Source: an uncultured Desulfobacter sp. (GTDB lineage: Bacteria > Desulfobacterota > Desulfobacteria > Desulfobacterales > Desulfobacteraceae). From it: DNA of 64,000 nt. Location: contig NZ_OY762929.1 of the NCBI RefSeq assembly GCF_963666675.1, forward strand, positions 5,800,001 to 5,864,000, in the 5' to 3' direction. The translations under genes were made by a program, and so were the position numbers. A model generated the notes under the pieces. It was not told the DNA's origin. It saw nothing but the letters and a program-made list of their open reading frames with translations, and did no database searches. Position 1 is the stretch's first letter, and every line of letters begins with the position of its first letter. This document shows, in pieces, positions 25,418-34,710 of the stretch.

Positions 25418-26206
25418 TTAGATAGATCCAGAACTCATCTGATTTGCTGCATGTTCGAGAAGTTCATGGACTAGGTTGACCTTTAACGTAATTCCGAGAC
25501 CAATAAACTGTTGAACGCCCGGAGCAGTGCCAACAGGAATGGCCTGCACCATCGAATTTTTGATCATTGTCTGAGAGATCACACCTATGATCTTGTACTC
25601 CCCATTGACAGCGGCAAGAACGGGACTACCACTAGATCCTTGAAAGACGTGCGCGTCTATTAAGAACTGTTTTTCCCCGTTGAAATCGATATTCGGAGCC
25701 GAAGCAATACAGCCCTTTCTCAAAAGTGGCAAGTTATGAACAACATCAAATCGATTCTCTGGGTACCCAATGAAGAAGACCTCCTGTCCCACTGAAATGG
25801 GCAAAGGCCCATCTGGCCCTAACTGATCATGCGGATAGTGTCGAAAATAAAGGTTTAATTCGGGCTCGCCAAACGAAGACAGATTTACGCACGCCAAATC
25901 AATCTTGGAGTCCGGGTGCTCTACGTAACCTTTTGAAAAATTGAATTGGGAGATTTTGCTAAGCTCACCTAAAGAGGGATCAACTTCACCATCGCGTTTT
26001 TTTGTAAAAATCAGGGAAATCTGATGGCCTGGATCAATAAAGACATGTTTATTGGATACCAGAAAAAGGTAACTCTTTCCTTCGATACCCGGAACGGGTA
26101 TCGAAACGATGAATCCGGTTCCTACCGACGCTCCAGGCATACTCGAGTTCTCCACTTCTATTCGCACGGTCGAAAAAAGAAGGGTCTTTTCATTCTCGTT
26201 GAGCAT
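25418..26206 (-). CDS. Trypsin-like serine protease
   Basis: A protein of 262 residues with the chymotrypsin-fold catalytic triad in order: His in FLVSNKHVF (about residue 54), Asp in DSKIDLACVNL (about 104), and Ser in FQGSSGSPVLA (about 194). There is no signal peptide or PDZ domain, so it probably acts in the cytoplasm, unlike DegP/HtrA proteins. Stand-alone cytoplasmic trypsin-like peptidases are frequent in bacterial defence and conflict loci. It is followed on the same strand by the AAA ATPase, so a functional link is plausible but unproven. AGGAGAG precedes the ATG. Confidence 0.8.
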   Translation of the reverse strand: MLNENEKTLLFSTVRIEVENSSMPGASVGTGFIVSIPVPGIEGKSYLFLVSNKHVFIDPGHQISLIFTKKRDGEVDPSLGELSKISQFNFSKGYVEHPDSKIDLACVNLSSFGEPELNLYFRHYPHDQLGPDGPLPISVGQEVFFIGYPENRFDVVHNLPLLRKGCIASAPNIDFNGEKQFLIDAHVFQGSSGSPVLAAVNGEYKIIGVISQTMIKNSMVQAIPVGTAPGVQQFIGLGITLKVNLVHELLEHAANQMSSGSI

Positions 26207-26383
26207 TCATAGCTCTCCTACCTAACAAGTTAATCTATAAATTCCGTTTATCTTTCATGCTCACTTATCTAACGGGATAACATGAAGAGTTTGAAAGTTA
26301 TGCATATCTGAATATATTACTTTTTAAAATTCAACTGGAAAGTAACTTTAATTTTATTTTCAATAATTGTATTCCGGCATGAC

Positions 26384-27763
26384 CTAAAAATCAATGGAAC
26401 CAGGGGTTCTCGGAAAGGCAATCACATCCCGGATATTGGATATTCCGGTGATCATCATCAAAAACCGCTCAAAGCCCATGCCAAAGCCTGCGTGGGGCAC
26501 GGTGCCGAACCGGCGGGAATCCAGGTACCACCAGTAGGCTTCTTTATCAAGGCTCATTTCATCCATGCGGGCTTCCAGGGGGGCCAAGCGATCTTCTCTC
26601 TGGCTGCCCCCGATGAGCTCGCCGATGCCCGGGACCAGAAGATCCATGGCGGCTACGGTTTTGCCGTCATCGTTCATGCGCATGTAAAAGGGTTTGATCT
26701 CTTTGGGATAATCCGTGAGAAATACCGGGGTTTTGAAATGTTCTTCGGCCAGAAACCGTTCGTGTTCGGACTGCAGGTCAATGCCGTACTCAACCGGATA
26801 TTCGAATTTTTTGCCGCTTTTTTTCAGAACGTCCACGGCGTCGGTGTAAGAGAGCCGGGCAAAGGGTTTGTTAACGAGGGTTTCCAGTCGTGGCCCCAGG
26901 GTCTTGTCCACAAACCGCATGAACAGGTCCAGATCCTCTTTACAATATTCCATGGCATGGCTGACCAGGTATTTCACCAGCTCTTCGGCATGGTCCATAT
27001 CCCCGTCAAGGTCGCAGAAGGCCATCTCCGGTTCCAGCATCCAGAACTCTGCGGCATGGCGCCGGGTATTGGAATTTTCCGCCCGGAAGGCCGGGCTGAA
27101 AGTATAGACATCACCCAGGGAGAGGGCAAACATTTCGGCGGAGAGCTGGCCGGATACGGTGAGATTGGCCTCCCGGCCGAAAAAATCCTTGGAAAAATCC
27201 ATTTTCCCCTGTTTTTGAATCTCAGCCGGTTCCAGGTTTGTGACCCGGAACATCTCGCCTGCCCCCTCGCAGTCAGACCCTGTGAGCAACGGGGAGTGCA
27301 GATAATAAAAGCCCTTGTCCAGATAAAAGCGGTGAATGGCCTGGGCCATCCGGGATCTGATCCTGAAAGCGGCCCCGTATTTATTGGTCCGGGGCCGCAG
27401 GTGGGCGATGGTGCGTAAAAATTCGTCGGTATGCCGTTTTTTCTGCAACGGATAATTTTCCGGCGCAATGCTGATCACATCCACGGCAGTGGCCTGGATT
27501 TCCCACTTCTGGCCCTTGCCGGGGGAGGCTACCAACGTCCCGGTAACACCGGCCGCAGACCCTGTGGTCAATTTTTCCACCTCACCGTATTCAGCCAGGT
27601 CGTTCCCGGCAATCACCTGGATGTTGGCCAGACAGGAACCATCATTGAGTTCAATAAAACTAAAATCCTTGGCGTCCCGTTTGGTCCGGACCCATCCCTG
27701 TACAAAGACGTCACCGGGAGAAGCGGCCATGTCCAGCACTGCCTTTATCTTGGTTCTTTTCAT
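26384..27763 (-). CDS. asnS: Asparaginyl-tRNA synthetase
   Basis: A class II aminoacyl-tRNA synthetase of 459 residues that charges tRNA-Asn with asparagine in the cytoplasm. The N-terminal OB-fold anticodon-binding domain (DVFVQGWVRTKRDAKDFSFIELNDG) is followed by class II motif 1 (RMAQAIHRFYLDKGFYYLHSP), motif 2 (TFSPAFRAENSNTRRHAAEFWMLEPEM) and motif 3 (HAGFGMGFERFLMMITGISNIRDVIAFPR). Length is normal for AsnS. It is a single gene, divergent from the radical SAM gene. Its presence allows direct asparaginylation without an amidotransferase route. Confidence 0.95.
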   Translation of the reverse strand: MKRTKIKAVLDMAASPGDVFVQGWVRTKRDAKDFSFIELNDGSCLANIQVIAGNDLAEYGEVEKLTTGSAAGVTGTLVASPGKGQKWEIQATAVDVISIAPENYPLQKKRHTDEFLRTIAHLRPRTNKYGAAFRIRSRMAQAIHRFYLDKGFYYLHSPLLTGSDCEGAGEMFRVTNLEPAEIQKQGKMDFSKDFFGREANLTVSGQLSAEMFALSLGDVYTFSPAFRAENSNTRRHAAEFWMLEPEMAFCDLDGDMDHAEELVKYLVSHAMEYCKEDLDLFMRFVDKTLGPRLETLVNKPFARLSYTDAVDVLKKSGKKFEYPVEYGIDLQSEHERFLAEEHFKTPVFLTDYPKEIKPFYMRMNDDGKTVAAMDLLVPGIGELIGGSQREDRLAPLEARMDEMSLDKEAYWWYLDSRRFGTVPHAGFGMGFERFLMMITGISNIRDVIAFPRTPGSIDF

Positions 27764-27846
27764 TGCAATTTCCGATTTAAAAATATATAATTATTGATTT
27801 TTAATTTAGACAAACTAAAGGTTAGAAGCTAAATAAAATCAGTATC

Positions 27847-30372
27847 ATGCACGAACAAAATTATCAATACATCCTTAACCGGGTCCAGACCCCGACCCGG
27901 TATTCCGGCAGTGAAATCAACGCCGTAAAAAAAGACCTGTCCCAGGTATATCTGACCTTTGCCCTCGCCTTTCCGGATTTGTATGAAATCGGGACATCCC
28001 ACTTTGGCCTTCAAATCCTCTATTCCATTCTGAACAACCGGAAAGATATCGCCGCAGAACGCTTCTTTGCCCCGGCCCCGGATATGGAAGCCCTGATGCG
28101 GGAAAGAAACGTACCCAGCCTCTCCATGGAGAGCCGGGTTCCCCTGAACCAGTTTGACGTCATCGGCGTCAGCCTTTTATACGAGCTCAATTTCACCAAT
28201 ATCCTGACCCTGTTTGATCTGTCCGGCATCCCGTTTTATGCAGACCAGCGAGATGACAGTTTTCCGCTGATCATTGCCGGCGGCCCCTGCGCCTTTAACC
28301 CCGAACCCCTGGCTGATTTTTTTGATGCCTTTATCATCGGGGACGGCGAGGAGTCGATCATCCAGGTGGCAGATACCGCCATTAAGTTTAAACGAGAGGG
28401 AGACGGCAATAAGAAAACGCTGCTCAGGATGCTGTCTCAAATTCAAGGCGTATACGTGCCCTCCTTTTTCACCGTATCCCGGGATGATAACGGCCACCAG
28501 ATCCTGAGCCCGAAGTATGAGGACCACGCACGCATCAAACGGGCCATCGTGCCGGAACTGACCTTTGGCGACTGTCCCGTTTCCCCCATTGTACCCTTTG
28601 GTAAACCGGTGCATGACCGCCTGCGCCTGGAGATCGCCCGGGGATGTTCCCGGGGTTGCAGATTCTGCCAGGCCGGAATGATTTACAGGCCCGTGCGGGA
28701 ACGAAGCCTTGAAGACCTGCTTAAAATAACCAGGACCTCGCTGGAAACCACAGGGTACTCGGACATCTCTCTTCTCTCTTTGAGCACCGGGGATTATTCC
28801 CAGCTGACGACACTCATGGAAGAGCTTCTGATGCTGAGCCAGGGCCAGTGCAATGGCATCAGTCTGCCGTCCATCCGGGCGGAAAAGCTGACACCCCAGC
28901 TCATGGAACTGATCAAAAGCGTCCGAAAAACCGGCTTTACCATTGCCCCCGAAGCCGGGACCCAACGCCTGCGCGACATCATCAACAAGAATCTCACCGA
29001 AGAGAGCATTGCAAACACCGTTGAAAACGCCCTGGCTTTAGGCTGGAAAAACATCAAGCTCTACTTCATGACTGGCCTTCCCTTTGAACAGATGGACGAC
29101 ATCCAGGGCATTGCAGACCTTACCCGGCGCCTGGCATCCACCTACACCAAAGGTAAACAGATGATCAATGCATCTGTGACCTGCTTTATTCCCAAAGCGC
29201 ACACCCCGTTCCAGAGTCACGCCCAGATGACCCTCGACGAAACCCTTGAAAAACTTCAGTATCTGAAAGACAACCTGCGGCACCCCAAGGTCAAGCTCAA
29301 ATGGCAGGACCCGAAGATGAGTCTTTTGGAAGGGGTCTGGGCCAGGGGGGACCGGGCGCTAGCCCCTTTGCTGGTCAAGGCATTTGAACTGGGGTGCCGC
29401 CTGGACGGATGGAGCGACCATTTCGATCTTAATCTGTGGGAACAGGCCTTTGAAAGCACAGGCATAGATCCGGCCTTCTATACCACCCGCCAAAGGGTGT
29501 CTGGGGAACCCCTGCCGTGGGATCACATCGATGCCGGAATCAAAAAAGAGTTCCTGGAAAGCGAACTTAAAAAAGCGGAACAGATGGCCCTGACACCGGA
29601 TTGCCGGGAGAACGCCTGCACCGGGTGCGGTATCTGCGACTTTAAAACCATTGCCCCCGTGGTTCAAAAAAAGAGCACTGACGGGGAGCCGCTTTCAGAA
29701 AAAACGTTTGATAAACCAACAACCCCCCAGGCGGGCCGCCTGCCGGACGACGCGTTTATCAAATATGAATTAAAATTCTCCAAACTGGATGACGCGCGGT
29801 TTTTCGGACACCTGGAAATGGCAACCATCTTCCAGCGGGCCGTCAAACGCACAGGATTTGTCGTAAAATACTCCAAGGGATTTAATCCGTCCATGCGCAT
29901 GTCCTTTGCAACGGCCCTGCCCCTGGGAATGGAAAGTAAGGAAGAGATCCTTTATATCTATCTTGAAAAAGGGTTAAAGCCCCACAAGATCACGGCGGCC
30001 CTGAACGCCCAGCTGCCGCGGGGCATTGAGATTACCAACTGCGCCCTTTTCCGAAAATCACCCCAGACCCAGGCAGCCCCGGATTCCTACCAAATTACAT
30101 TTGCAGAACCCTGCATCGGCCAAGACGAAATAGACCGGTTTCTGGCCTTGCCTGAATTTATGGTTGAAGATATCAGCAAAAAGGGTAAAATTCGAAAAAC
30201 AGACTTACGAAAAGCGCTTTCATCTGTCCGGCTAATTTCTTCCAATTGCCTTGAAATGACCCTGACACCCTATAATGCACGCATCGTCAGGCCTGCGGAA
30301 ATTCTGGGCGGGGGATTTGGTGTTGATGAGACTATTGTAAAGGATGCAAGAATTAAAAAATTAAAGAGTTAA
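27847..30372 (+). CDS. TIGR03960 radical SAM protein fused to DUF2344
   Basis: A protein of 841 residues. The N-terminal part resembles a cobalamin-binding domain (LAFPDLYEIGTSHFGLQIL...IIAGGPCAFNPEPLADFFDAFIIGDGEE). The radical SAM core holds the [4Fe-4S] cluster motif CSRGCRFC (about residue 270). A ferredoxin-like CRENACTGCGICDF motif (near 585) may bind a second cluster. The C-terminal DUF2344/TIGR03936 domain starts at YELKFSKLDDARFFGHLEM. The substrate is not established; a role in tRNA or RNase-linked modification is suggested by its frequent neighbourhood with rng, seen here too. In many genomes the two halves are separate genes. Confidence 0.88.
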   Translation: MHEQNYQYILNRVQTPTRYSGSEINAVKKDLSQVYLTFALAFPDLYEIGTSHFGLQILYSILNNRKDIAAERFFAPAPDMEALMRERNVPSLSMESRVPLNQFDVIGVSLLYELNFTNILTLFDLSGIPFYADQRDDSFPLIIAGGPCAFNPEPLADFFDAFIIGDGEESIIQVADTAIKFKREGDGNKKTLLRMLSQIQGVYVPSFFTVSRDDNGHQILSPKYEDHARIKRAIVPELTFGDCPVSPIVPFGKPVHDRLRLEIARGCSRGCRFCQAGMIYRPVRERSLEDLLKITRTSLETTGYSDISLLSLSTGDYSQLTTLMEELLMLSQGQCNGISLPSIRAEKLTPQLMELIKSVRKTGFTIAPEAGTQRLRDIINKNLTEESIANTVENALALGWKNIKLYFMTGLPFEQMDDIQGIADLTRRLASTYTKGKQMINASVTCFIPKAHTPFQSHAQMTLDETLEKLQYLKDNLRHPKVKLKWQDPKMSLLEGVWARGDRALAPLLVKAFELGCRLDGWSDHFDLNLWEQAFESTGIDPAFYTTRQRVSGEPLPWDHIDAGIKKEFLESELKKAEQMALTPDCRENACTGCGICDFKTIAPVVQKKSTDGEPLSEKTFDKPTTPQAGRLPDDAFIKYELKFSKLDDARFFGHLEMATIFQRAVKRTGFVVKYSKGFNPSMRMSFATALPLGMESKEEILYIYLEKGLKPHKITAALNAQLPRGIEITNCALFRKSPQTQAAPDSYQITFAEPCIGQDEIDRFLALPEFMVEDISKKGKIRKTDLRKALSSVRLISSNCLEMTLTPYNARIVRPAEILGGGFGVDETIVKDARIKKLKS

Positions 30373-30378
30373 CTTAAA

Positions 30379-30526
30379 TTAGTGTCTGAACGAAAATCTG
30401 GAAATTTTGTCGAGTACAAGGCGGACCGCAAATTTTAACCACAGGCATATATAGAATATTCCGAGGATTAAAATTTGCGGCCCAACGAAGGAATCGGCAA
30501 AATTTACGGTTTTCGATCGGCACTAA
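30379..30526. repeat. 148-bp imperfect palindromic repeat, copy 1
   Basis: Bounded by TTAGTG and CACTAA. The two halves are imperfect reverse complements: AGTGTCTGAACGAAAATC matches AGTGCCGATCGAAAACC, and GCAAATTTTAACC matches GCAAATTTTAATCC. A second copy, similar over its whole length, lies at 59173-59319 in the opposite orientation. It fills almost the entire gap before rng, ending 20 bp before its start. Confidence 0.88.
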
Positions 30527-30546
30527 GTAGACCATAAGGATTTGTT

Positions 30547-32124
30547 ATGCTCAAAGAGCTTGTTGTCAATTGTGCTCCCCATGAAACCCGGGTCGCCCTG
30601 CTGGAAAACGGGACCATAGTAGAAGTATTTAATGAACGCAGGGATGACACAAGTATTTCAGGAAACATATATAAAGGCCGAGTACAGCGGGTGTTGCCGG
30701 GTATGCAGGCGGCGTTCGTGGATATTGGATTTGACCAGGCGGCGTTCCTCTATGTGGATGACGTACTGGATTCCGCCAGCCTGAAGTTCTGCAGACAGCT
30801 GGAGCAGGACGCGGATGCAGAAGAACGGGATGATGATCTCTCCGTTGATGACATGGACGAAGCGTCCGAATCATGGAAAGCCCCCGCCCCCGAGTGCGCC
30901 ATCCAGGGACTGCTGGTGGAAGGCCAGGAGATCCTGGTCCAGGTGGCCAAATCATCCATCGGCTCCAAAGGCCCCCGGGTCACCACCCATATTTCCCTGG
31001 CCGGCAGGTATATGGTGCTCATGCCCACGGTGGATCACATCGGCATCTCCAGGCGGATCACCGACGAAGCCGAGCGGACCCGGCTGAGGGACATGCTCAA
31101 AAAGCTGCGTAAAAATAATTTCGGATATATTTTCAGAACCCAGGCCAAGGACATTGATGAAGCCACCCTGTCCAAAGAGATCGATTTCTTAAACAAGACC
31201 TGGGAGGATATCCAGGAAAGAGATCGCACCATATCCGCCACAGCCCTGGTTTACAAAGATCTGAACGCCACCTTCCGGGCCGTCAGGGACCTTCTGGCCA
31301 ATGAAGCGGACAAGCTGATCATTGATTCGAGACAAGAATACGACAGCGTTCAGAATTTCTTAAAAAAGCTGATGCCCGATGTCAATCTCTCCGTTGAACT
31401 GTACCAGGGAAAAGAGCCCATCTTTGACGCATACAATATTGAAGGAGACATCACCCGGGCGCTGAAAAAGAAAGTCTGGCTCAAATCAGGCGGATATATT
31501 GTCATTGAGCAGACCGAAGCCCTGGTGGCCATTGACGTCAACACCGGGCGTTACGTCGGCAAACGCAACTTTGATGAAACCATTTTAAAAACAAACCTGG
31601 AAGCGGTCAAGGAGATTGCCTACCAGGTCCGGCTGCGCAATATCGGCGGCATTATTATCATTGATTTTATCGACATGCGTAAAACCGCTCACAAGGACAA
31701 GGTCATGGCCCAGATGCACGAAGCCATGAAAAAAGATAAAAGCCAGACCAATATCCTGCCCCTCACGGAGCTTGGGCTGGTCCAGATGACGCGCAAGCGC
31801 ACCCGGCGAAATCTGACCCGGACCCTTTGTGAGCCCTGTTTTTACTGTAATGGAAACGGATACCTGCTGTCAGGCAAATCCATCTGCTACAAAATTTACA
31901 GAGACCTGGTCGCCGAAGCCAAAGACATGATGGGCAACAGGTTCACGGTAAAAGTACATCCGGAGATAGCCCAGCTGTTCCACGGCAGTGAAAACCACCT
32001 GCGGGTTTCCTTGGAATCACAATTTTCAAAACCCATCTCCATTTACCCGGAACCCCATTACCATATTGAGGAATATCACATTTTTGAGTCACTTTCCCCA
32101 AAACCTGCCAAAGGAGAGGATTGA
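30547..32124 (+). CDS. rng: Ribonuclease G / RNase E family endoribonuclease
   Basis: A protein of 525 residues, the short RNase G form without the long RNase E scaffold tail. It starts KELVVNCAPHETRVALLENG with the S1-type RNA-binding region (GNIYKGRVQRVLPGMQAAFVDIG); a short acidic insertion (DADAEERDDDLSVDDMDE) interrupts S1. The catalytic Asp residues of the DNase I-like domain lie in LVAIDVNTGRYVG and IIIDFIDM. The zinc-link CEPCFYCNGNGY joins dimers. It processes rRNA and decays mRNA. The ATG has only a weak AAGGA-like site, preceded by the palindromic repeat, which may form part of the 5' leader. Confidence 0.93.
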   Translation: MLKELVVNCAPHETRVALLENGTIVEVFNERRDDTSISGNIYKGRVQRVLPGMQAAFVDIGFDQAAFLYVDDVLDSASLKFCRQLEQDADAEERDDDLSVDDMDEASESWKAPAPECAIQGLLVEGQEILVQVAKSSIGSKGPRVTTHISLAGRYMVLMPTVDHIGISRRITDEAERTRLRDMLKKLRKNNFGYIFRTQAKDIDEATLSKEIDFLNKTWEDIQERDRTISATALVYKDLNATFRAVRDLLANEADKLIIDSRQEYDSVQNFLKKLMPDVNLSVELYQGKEPIFDAYNIEGDITRALKKKVWLKSGGYIVIEQTEALVAIDVNTGRYVGKRNFDETILKTNLEAVKEIAYQVRLRNIGGIIIIDFIDMRKTAHKDKVMAQMHEAMKKDKSQTNILPLTELGLVQMTRKRTRRNLTRTLCEPCFYCNGNGYLLSGKSICYKIYRDLVAEAKDMMGNRFTVKVHPEIAQLFHGSENHLRVSLESQFSKPISIYPEPHYHIEEYHIFESLSPKPAKGED

Positions 32125-32220
32125 CATTAATCGACATTTGAATTAATATTCTATGTTTATTGTAGTTTAGGCAACTGATATATTAACAAATCATAACAAG
32201 AGACAAGGAACGAGGATTTT

Positions 32221-32358
32221 ATGAAACGCACTTATCAGCCAAGCAACCGGAAAAGAACCAGAAAACACGGATTTTTGAAAAGAATGTCCACCCCGGGCGG
32301 CAAACGCATCATCAATGCCAGACGCGCCAAGGGAAGAAAAAGACTGACCACGGTTTAA
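32221..32358 (+). CDS. rpmH: Ribosomal protein L34
   Basis: A basic protein of 45 residues: MKRTYQPSNRKRTRKHGFLKRM, then GGKRIINARRAKGRKRLTTV, the complete conserved L34 sequence. It belongs to the large ribosomal subunit. Ribosome site: AAGGAACGAGG. It begins the conserved rpmH-rnpA-yidD-yidC-jag-mnmE cluster. No dnaA gene or dnaA-box cluster is seen upstream, so the replication origin is not evident here. Confidence 0.97.
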   Translation: MKRTYQPSNRKRTRKHGFLKRMSTPGGKRIINARRAKGRKRLTTV

Positions 32359-32374
32359 ATCTTTTAGGGGTGTA

Positions 32375-32722
32375 TTGAGTAACTATTCTTTACCCAAAGA
32401 TGCACGGCTTCGAAAACGGGCCGAATTTTTAAAGCTTTCACGACATGGTAGAAAGATACGAACCAGCTATTTTATAGCTGCTGTTTCCAAGGGAACAGAA
32501 AAAAACAATCGAATTGGAATTACCGTATCTAAAAAAGTGGGGAATGCAGTCGCGCGCAACAGAATAAAAAGGCTTGTAAGAGAGTATTTCAGACACAGGA
32601 AAGATTTTGTATCCGGAACAAACGACATCAGCATAATTGCAAGAAAAGGCCTGACAGCGCTGTCCAATAAAGAAATTTATGACAAGCTTAATAAACTTTT
32701 TAAAAAAATTGCATTGGCTTAA
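32375..32722 (+). CDS. rnpA: Ribonuclease P protein component
   Basis: A basic protein of 115 residues that binds RNase P RNA for tRNA 5' maturation. Diagnostic parts: RLRKRAEFLKLSRHGRKI, NRIGITVSKKVGNAVARNRIKRLVREYFR (the RNR motif) and the C-terminal YDKLNKLFKKI. The TTG at 32375 is the only start that keeps the full N-terminus and has an AGGGGTG site 4-5 nt upstream. It is 16 bp after rpmH; the yidD ATG follows its stop directly. Confidence 0.95.
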   Translation: MSNYSLPKDARLRKRAEFLKLSRHGRKIRTSYFIAAVSKGTEKNNRIGITVSKKVGNAVARNRIKRLVREYFRHRKDFVSGTNDISIIARKGLTALSNKEIYDKLNKLFKKIALA

Positions 32723-32935
32723 ATGATCAGGCAGCTGTTATCCATATTGATCAGGTTTTATCAGATTTTTATATCGCCGCTCCTGGGCGCCCATTGCAGA
32801 TATGAGCCATCGTGTTCGCACTATGCCCTGGAAGCGATTCAAAAATATGGCAGCATAAAAGGCAGCGTTTTGGCAATAAAAAGAATATTGCGCTGCCACC
32901 CGTTCCGACCTGGCGGTTATGATCCGGTCCCTTAA
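32723..32935 (+). CDS. yidD: Membrane protein insertion efficiency factor YidD
   Basis: A protein of 70 residues with the whole YidD signature: LLSILIRFYQIFISPLLGAHCRYEPSCSHYALEAIQKYG and RILRCHPFRPGGYDPVP. The conserved Cys residues (HCRYEPSC, RC) and amphipathic N-terminal helix fit a small inner-membrane-associated protein that aids YidC. Its start codon abuts the rnpA stop, implying translational coupling. Confidence 0.95.
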   Translation: MIRQLLSILIRFYQIFISPLLGAHCRYEPSCSHYALEAIQKYGSIKGSVLAIKRILRCHPFRPGGYDPVP

Positions 32936-33027
32936 ACCAGCTTTAAAAAGACAATCTGTTAAGCGTCACCTGCCTTCCTCTTTCTTTTTACAGTATTAAG
33001 ACAACCCCCTTGTTTTTAGGAGAGAAG

Positions 33028-34701
33028 ATGGATGAGCAAAAACGATTATTCTTAGCTGTGGTGCTGTCAATTGCGGTCCTTTTGGGCTACCAGTTTTTTT
33101 TCGCCCCCGCACCCCAGCCTGATAATCAGAATCAGGACACCCCGTCACAGACGGTGACTGTACCTAAATCCGATGCCGCAAAGGTTTCGGACTTCACACC
33201 AGGGACAGAACCTGGGCAAGCCCCGGCACCCCAGACCGAGTTACGGGACTTTCGTACCATTACGCTGTCCACCCCATACTACACCATTGCCGTCAATGAG
33301 CACAAAGCTGCCGTAACAAGCCTGACCCTCAATGATTACAAAGAAACCAATGAAGCGGGATCTCCGGCAAAACAGCTGGTGGCCAAGGAGCTGGCCGAGC
33401 TTACCGGCGGAATCTTTTCCATTGATACACCCCAGGGAAGCATTCGGGGACTGGGCGATGCTGTTTTCTCATCCGATGCCCCCGGCACGGACATCTCTTT
33501 GAATCAGGGAGAAAAGACGATTACATTTTCCTGGACAAACCCCGACGGCATCACTGTAAAAAAAGTGCTGACCTTCAGGGCGGACTCCTACCTGATCCAT
33601 TGCAATATTATTGTTCAAAACGGATCAGGTATGCCCATCGACAGCGGCATCAGTATTTCAGTACCCGGCCATTTCAATGATGAGATCAAGTCCCGTTCCC
33701 GGTTTGCGTATGAAGGACCGGTGGCCTATATCGACAACAAGTTCACCACCATCAAACCCAAAGACATCGAAGACAAGGACACCTACTCCGGGATTGTGGG
33801 CTGGGCCGGATACACCAGCCGTTATTTCCTGAAGGCGGTGATGCCGGATGCCCCGGAAGATGCCACATTGAAGCTGAGCTATGCCAATGATGTCGTCACC
33901 AACCGTCTGGTGACAAAAATGCCCAAGCTGGACCCGGAAAAACAAAACCAGCAGTCCTTTACGTTGTACATGGGCCCCAAAAGCCACAAAATTCTAAGCC
34001 AATATGACAATCTGCTGAAAAAGTCCGTTAATTTCGGTTTTTTTGACATCATTGCCAAGCCGCTGCTCATTGCCATGAACTTTATCCATGACATTATCCC
34101 CAATTACGGCGTGGCTATTATTTTGCTGACCATCCTCATCAAACTGATATTCTGGCCTTTGGGCACCAAAAGCTACAAGTCCATGAACGAGATGAAAAAA
34201 GTTCAGCCGCTGATGATGGAGATCCGGGAAAAGTACAAAGATGACAAACAGCGCATGAATCAAGAAATCATGGGATTGTACAAAACCTACAAGGTCAACC
34301 CGGCTTCCGGATGCCTGCCGCTGCTTGTGCAGATGCCCATTTTCTTTGCTTTGTACCGCATGCTCTACATGGCCATTGAGCTGCGCCACGCGCCATTTGT
34401 TGGATGGATTCAGGACCTGTCCGGCCCGGACCGCCTGTTTCATTTTAATTTCGCCATCCCGTTTATGGACGCCCCCTACGGAATCCCTGTACTGACACTT
34501 ATCATGGGTGCATCCTTTTTGCTCCAGCAGAAAATGACCCCCACGGCCGGGGATCCCATGCAGGCAAAAATGATGATGCTTATGCCCATATTCATGACAG
34601 TTCTGTTTATTAACTTTCCGGCAGGGCTGGTTCTATACATGTTTGTCAACAACATCATCTCAATGGGGCAGCAGTACTACACTCAAAAGATCTTAGCCTA
34701 A
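33028..34701 (+). CDS. yidC: Membrane protein insertase YidC
   Basis: A protein of 557 residues from the ATG at 33028, which has AGGAGAG just upstream; a TTG at 33010 in the same frame is rejected. Order: N-terminal transmembrane helix (LFLAVVLSIAVLLGYQFFF), a Pro-rich linker, the large periplasmic P1 domain typical of Gram-negative YidC (about residues 75-320), then the conserved five-helix 60KD_IMP insertase core (GVAIILLTILIKLIFWPLG, CLPLLVQMPIFFALYRML, LQQKMTPTAGDP). It inserts and folds inner-membrane proteins with or without SecYEG. Confidence 0.96.
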   Translation: MDEQKRLFLAVVLSIAVLLGYQFFFAPAPQPDNQNQDTPSQTVTVPKSDAAKVSDFTPGTEPGQAPAPQTELRDFRTITLSTPYYTIAVNEHKAAVTSLTLNDYKETNEAGSPAKQLVAKELAELTGGIFSIDTPQGSIRGLGDAVFSSDAPGTDISLNQGEKTITFSWTNPDGITVKKVLTFRADSYLIHCNIIVQNGSGMPIDSGISISVPGHFNDEIKSRSRFAYEGPVAYIDNKFTTIKPKDIEDKDTYSGIVGWAGYTSRYFLKAVMPDAPEDATLKLSYANDVVTNRLVTKMPKLDPEKQNQQSFTLYMGPKSHKILSQYDNLLKKSVNFGFFDIIAKPLLIAMNFIHDIIPNYGVAIILLTILIKLIFWPLGTKSYKSMNEMKKVQPLMMEIREKYKDDKQRMNQEIMGLYKTYKVNPASGCLPLLVQMPIFFALYRMLYMAIELRHAPFVGWIQDLSGPDRLFHFNFAIPFMDAPYGIPVLTLIMGASFLLQQKMTPTAGDPMQAKMMMLMPIFMTVLFINFPAGLVLYMFVNNIISMGQQYYTQKILA

Positions 34702-34710
34702 GGAGGGCGA

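Noticed and set aside
26492..27418. Open frame of 308 codons on the plus strand opposite asnS
   Set aside because: Its composition (Gly/Phe/His-rich) and lack of motifs fit an antisense shadow of the GC-rich asnS gene.
28177..28965. Open frame of 262 codons opposite the radical SAM gene
   Set aside because: It is antisense to a frame with cluster-binding motifs and has no ribosome site or recognisable domain.
32125..32220. Replication origin upstream of rpmH
   Set aside because: The rpmH-mnmE block often lies near oriC, but there is no dnaA gene and I see no cluster of TTATCCACA-like boxes.
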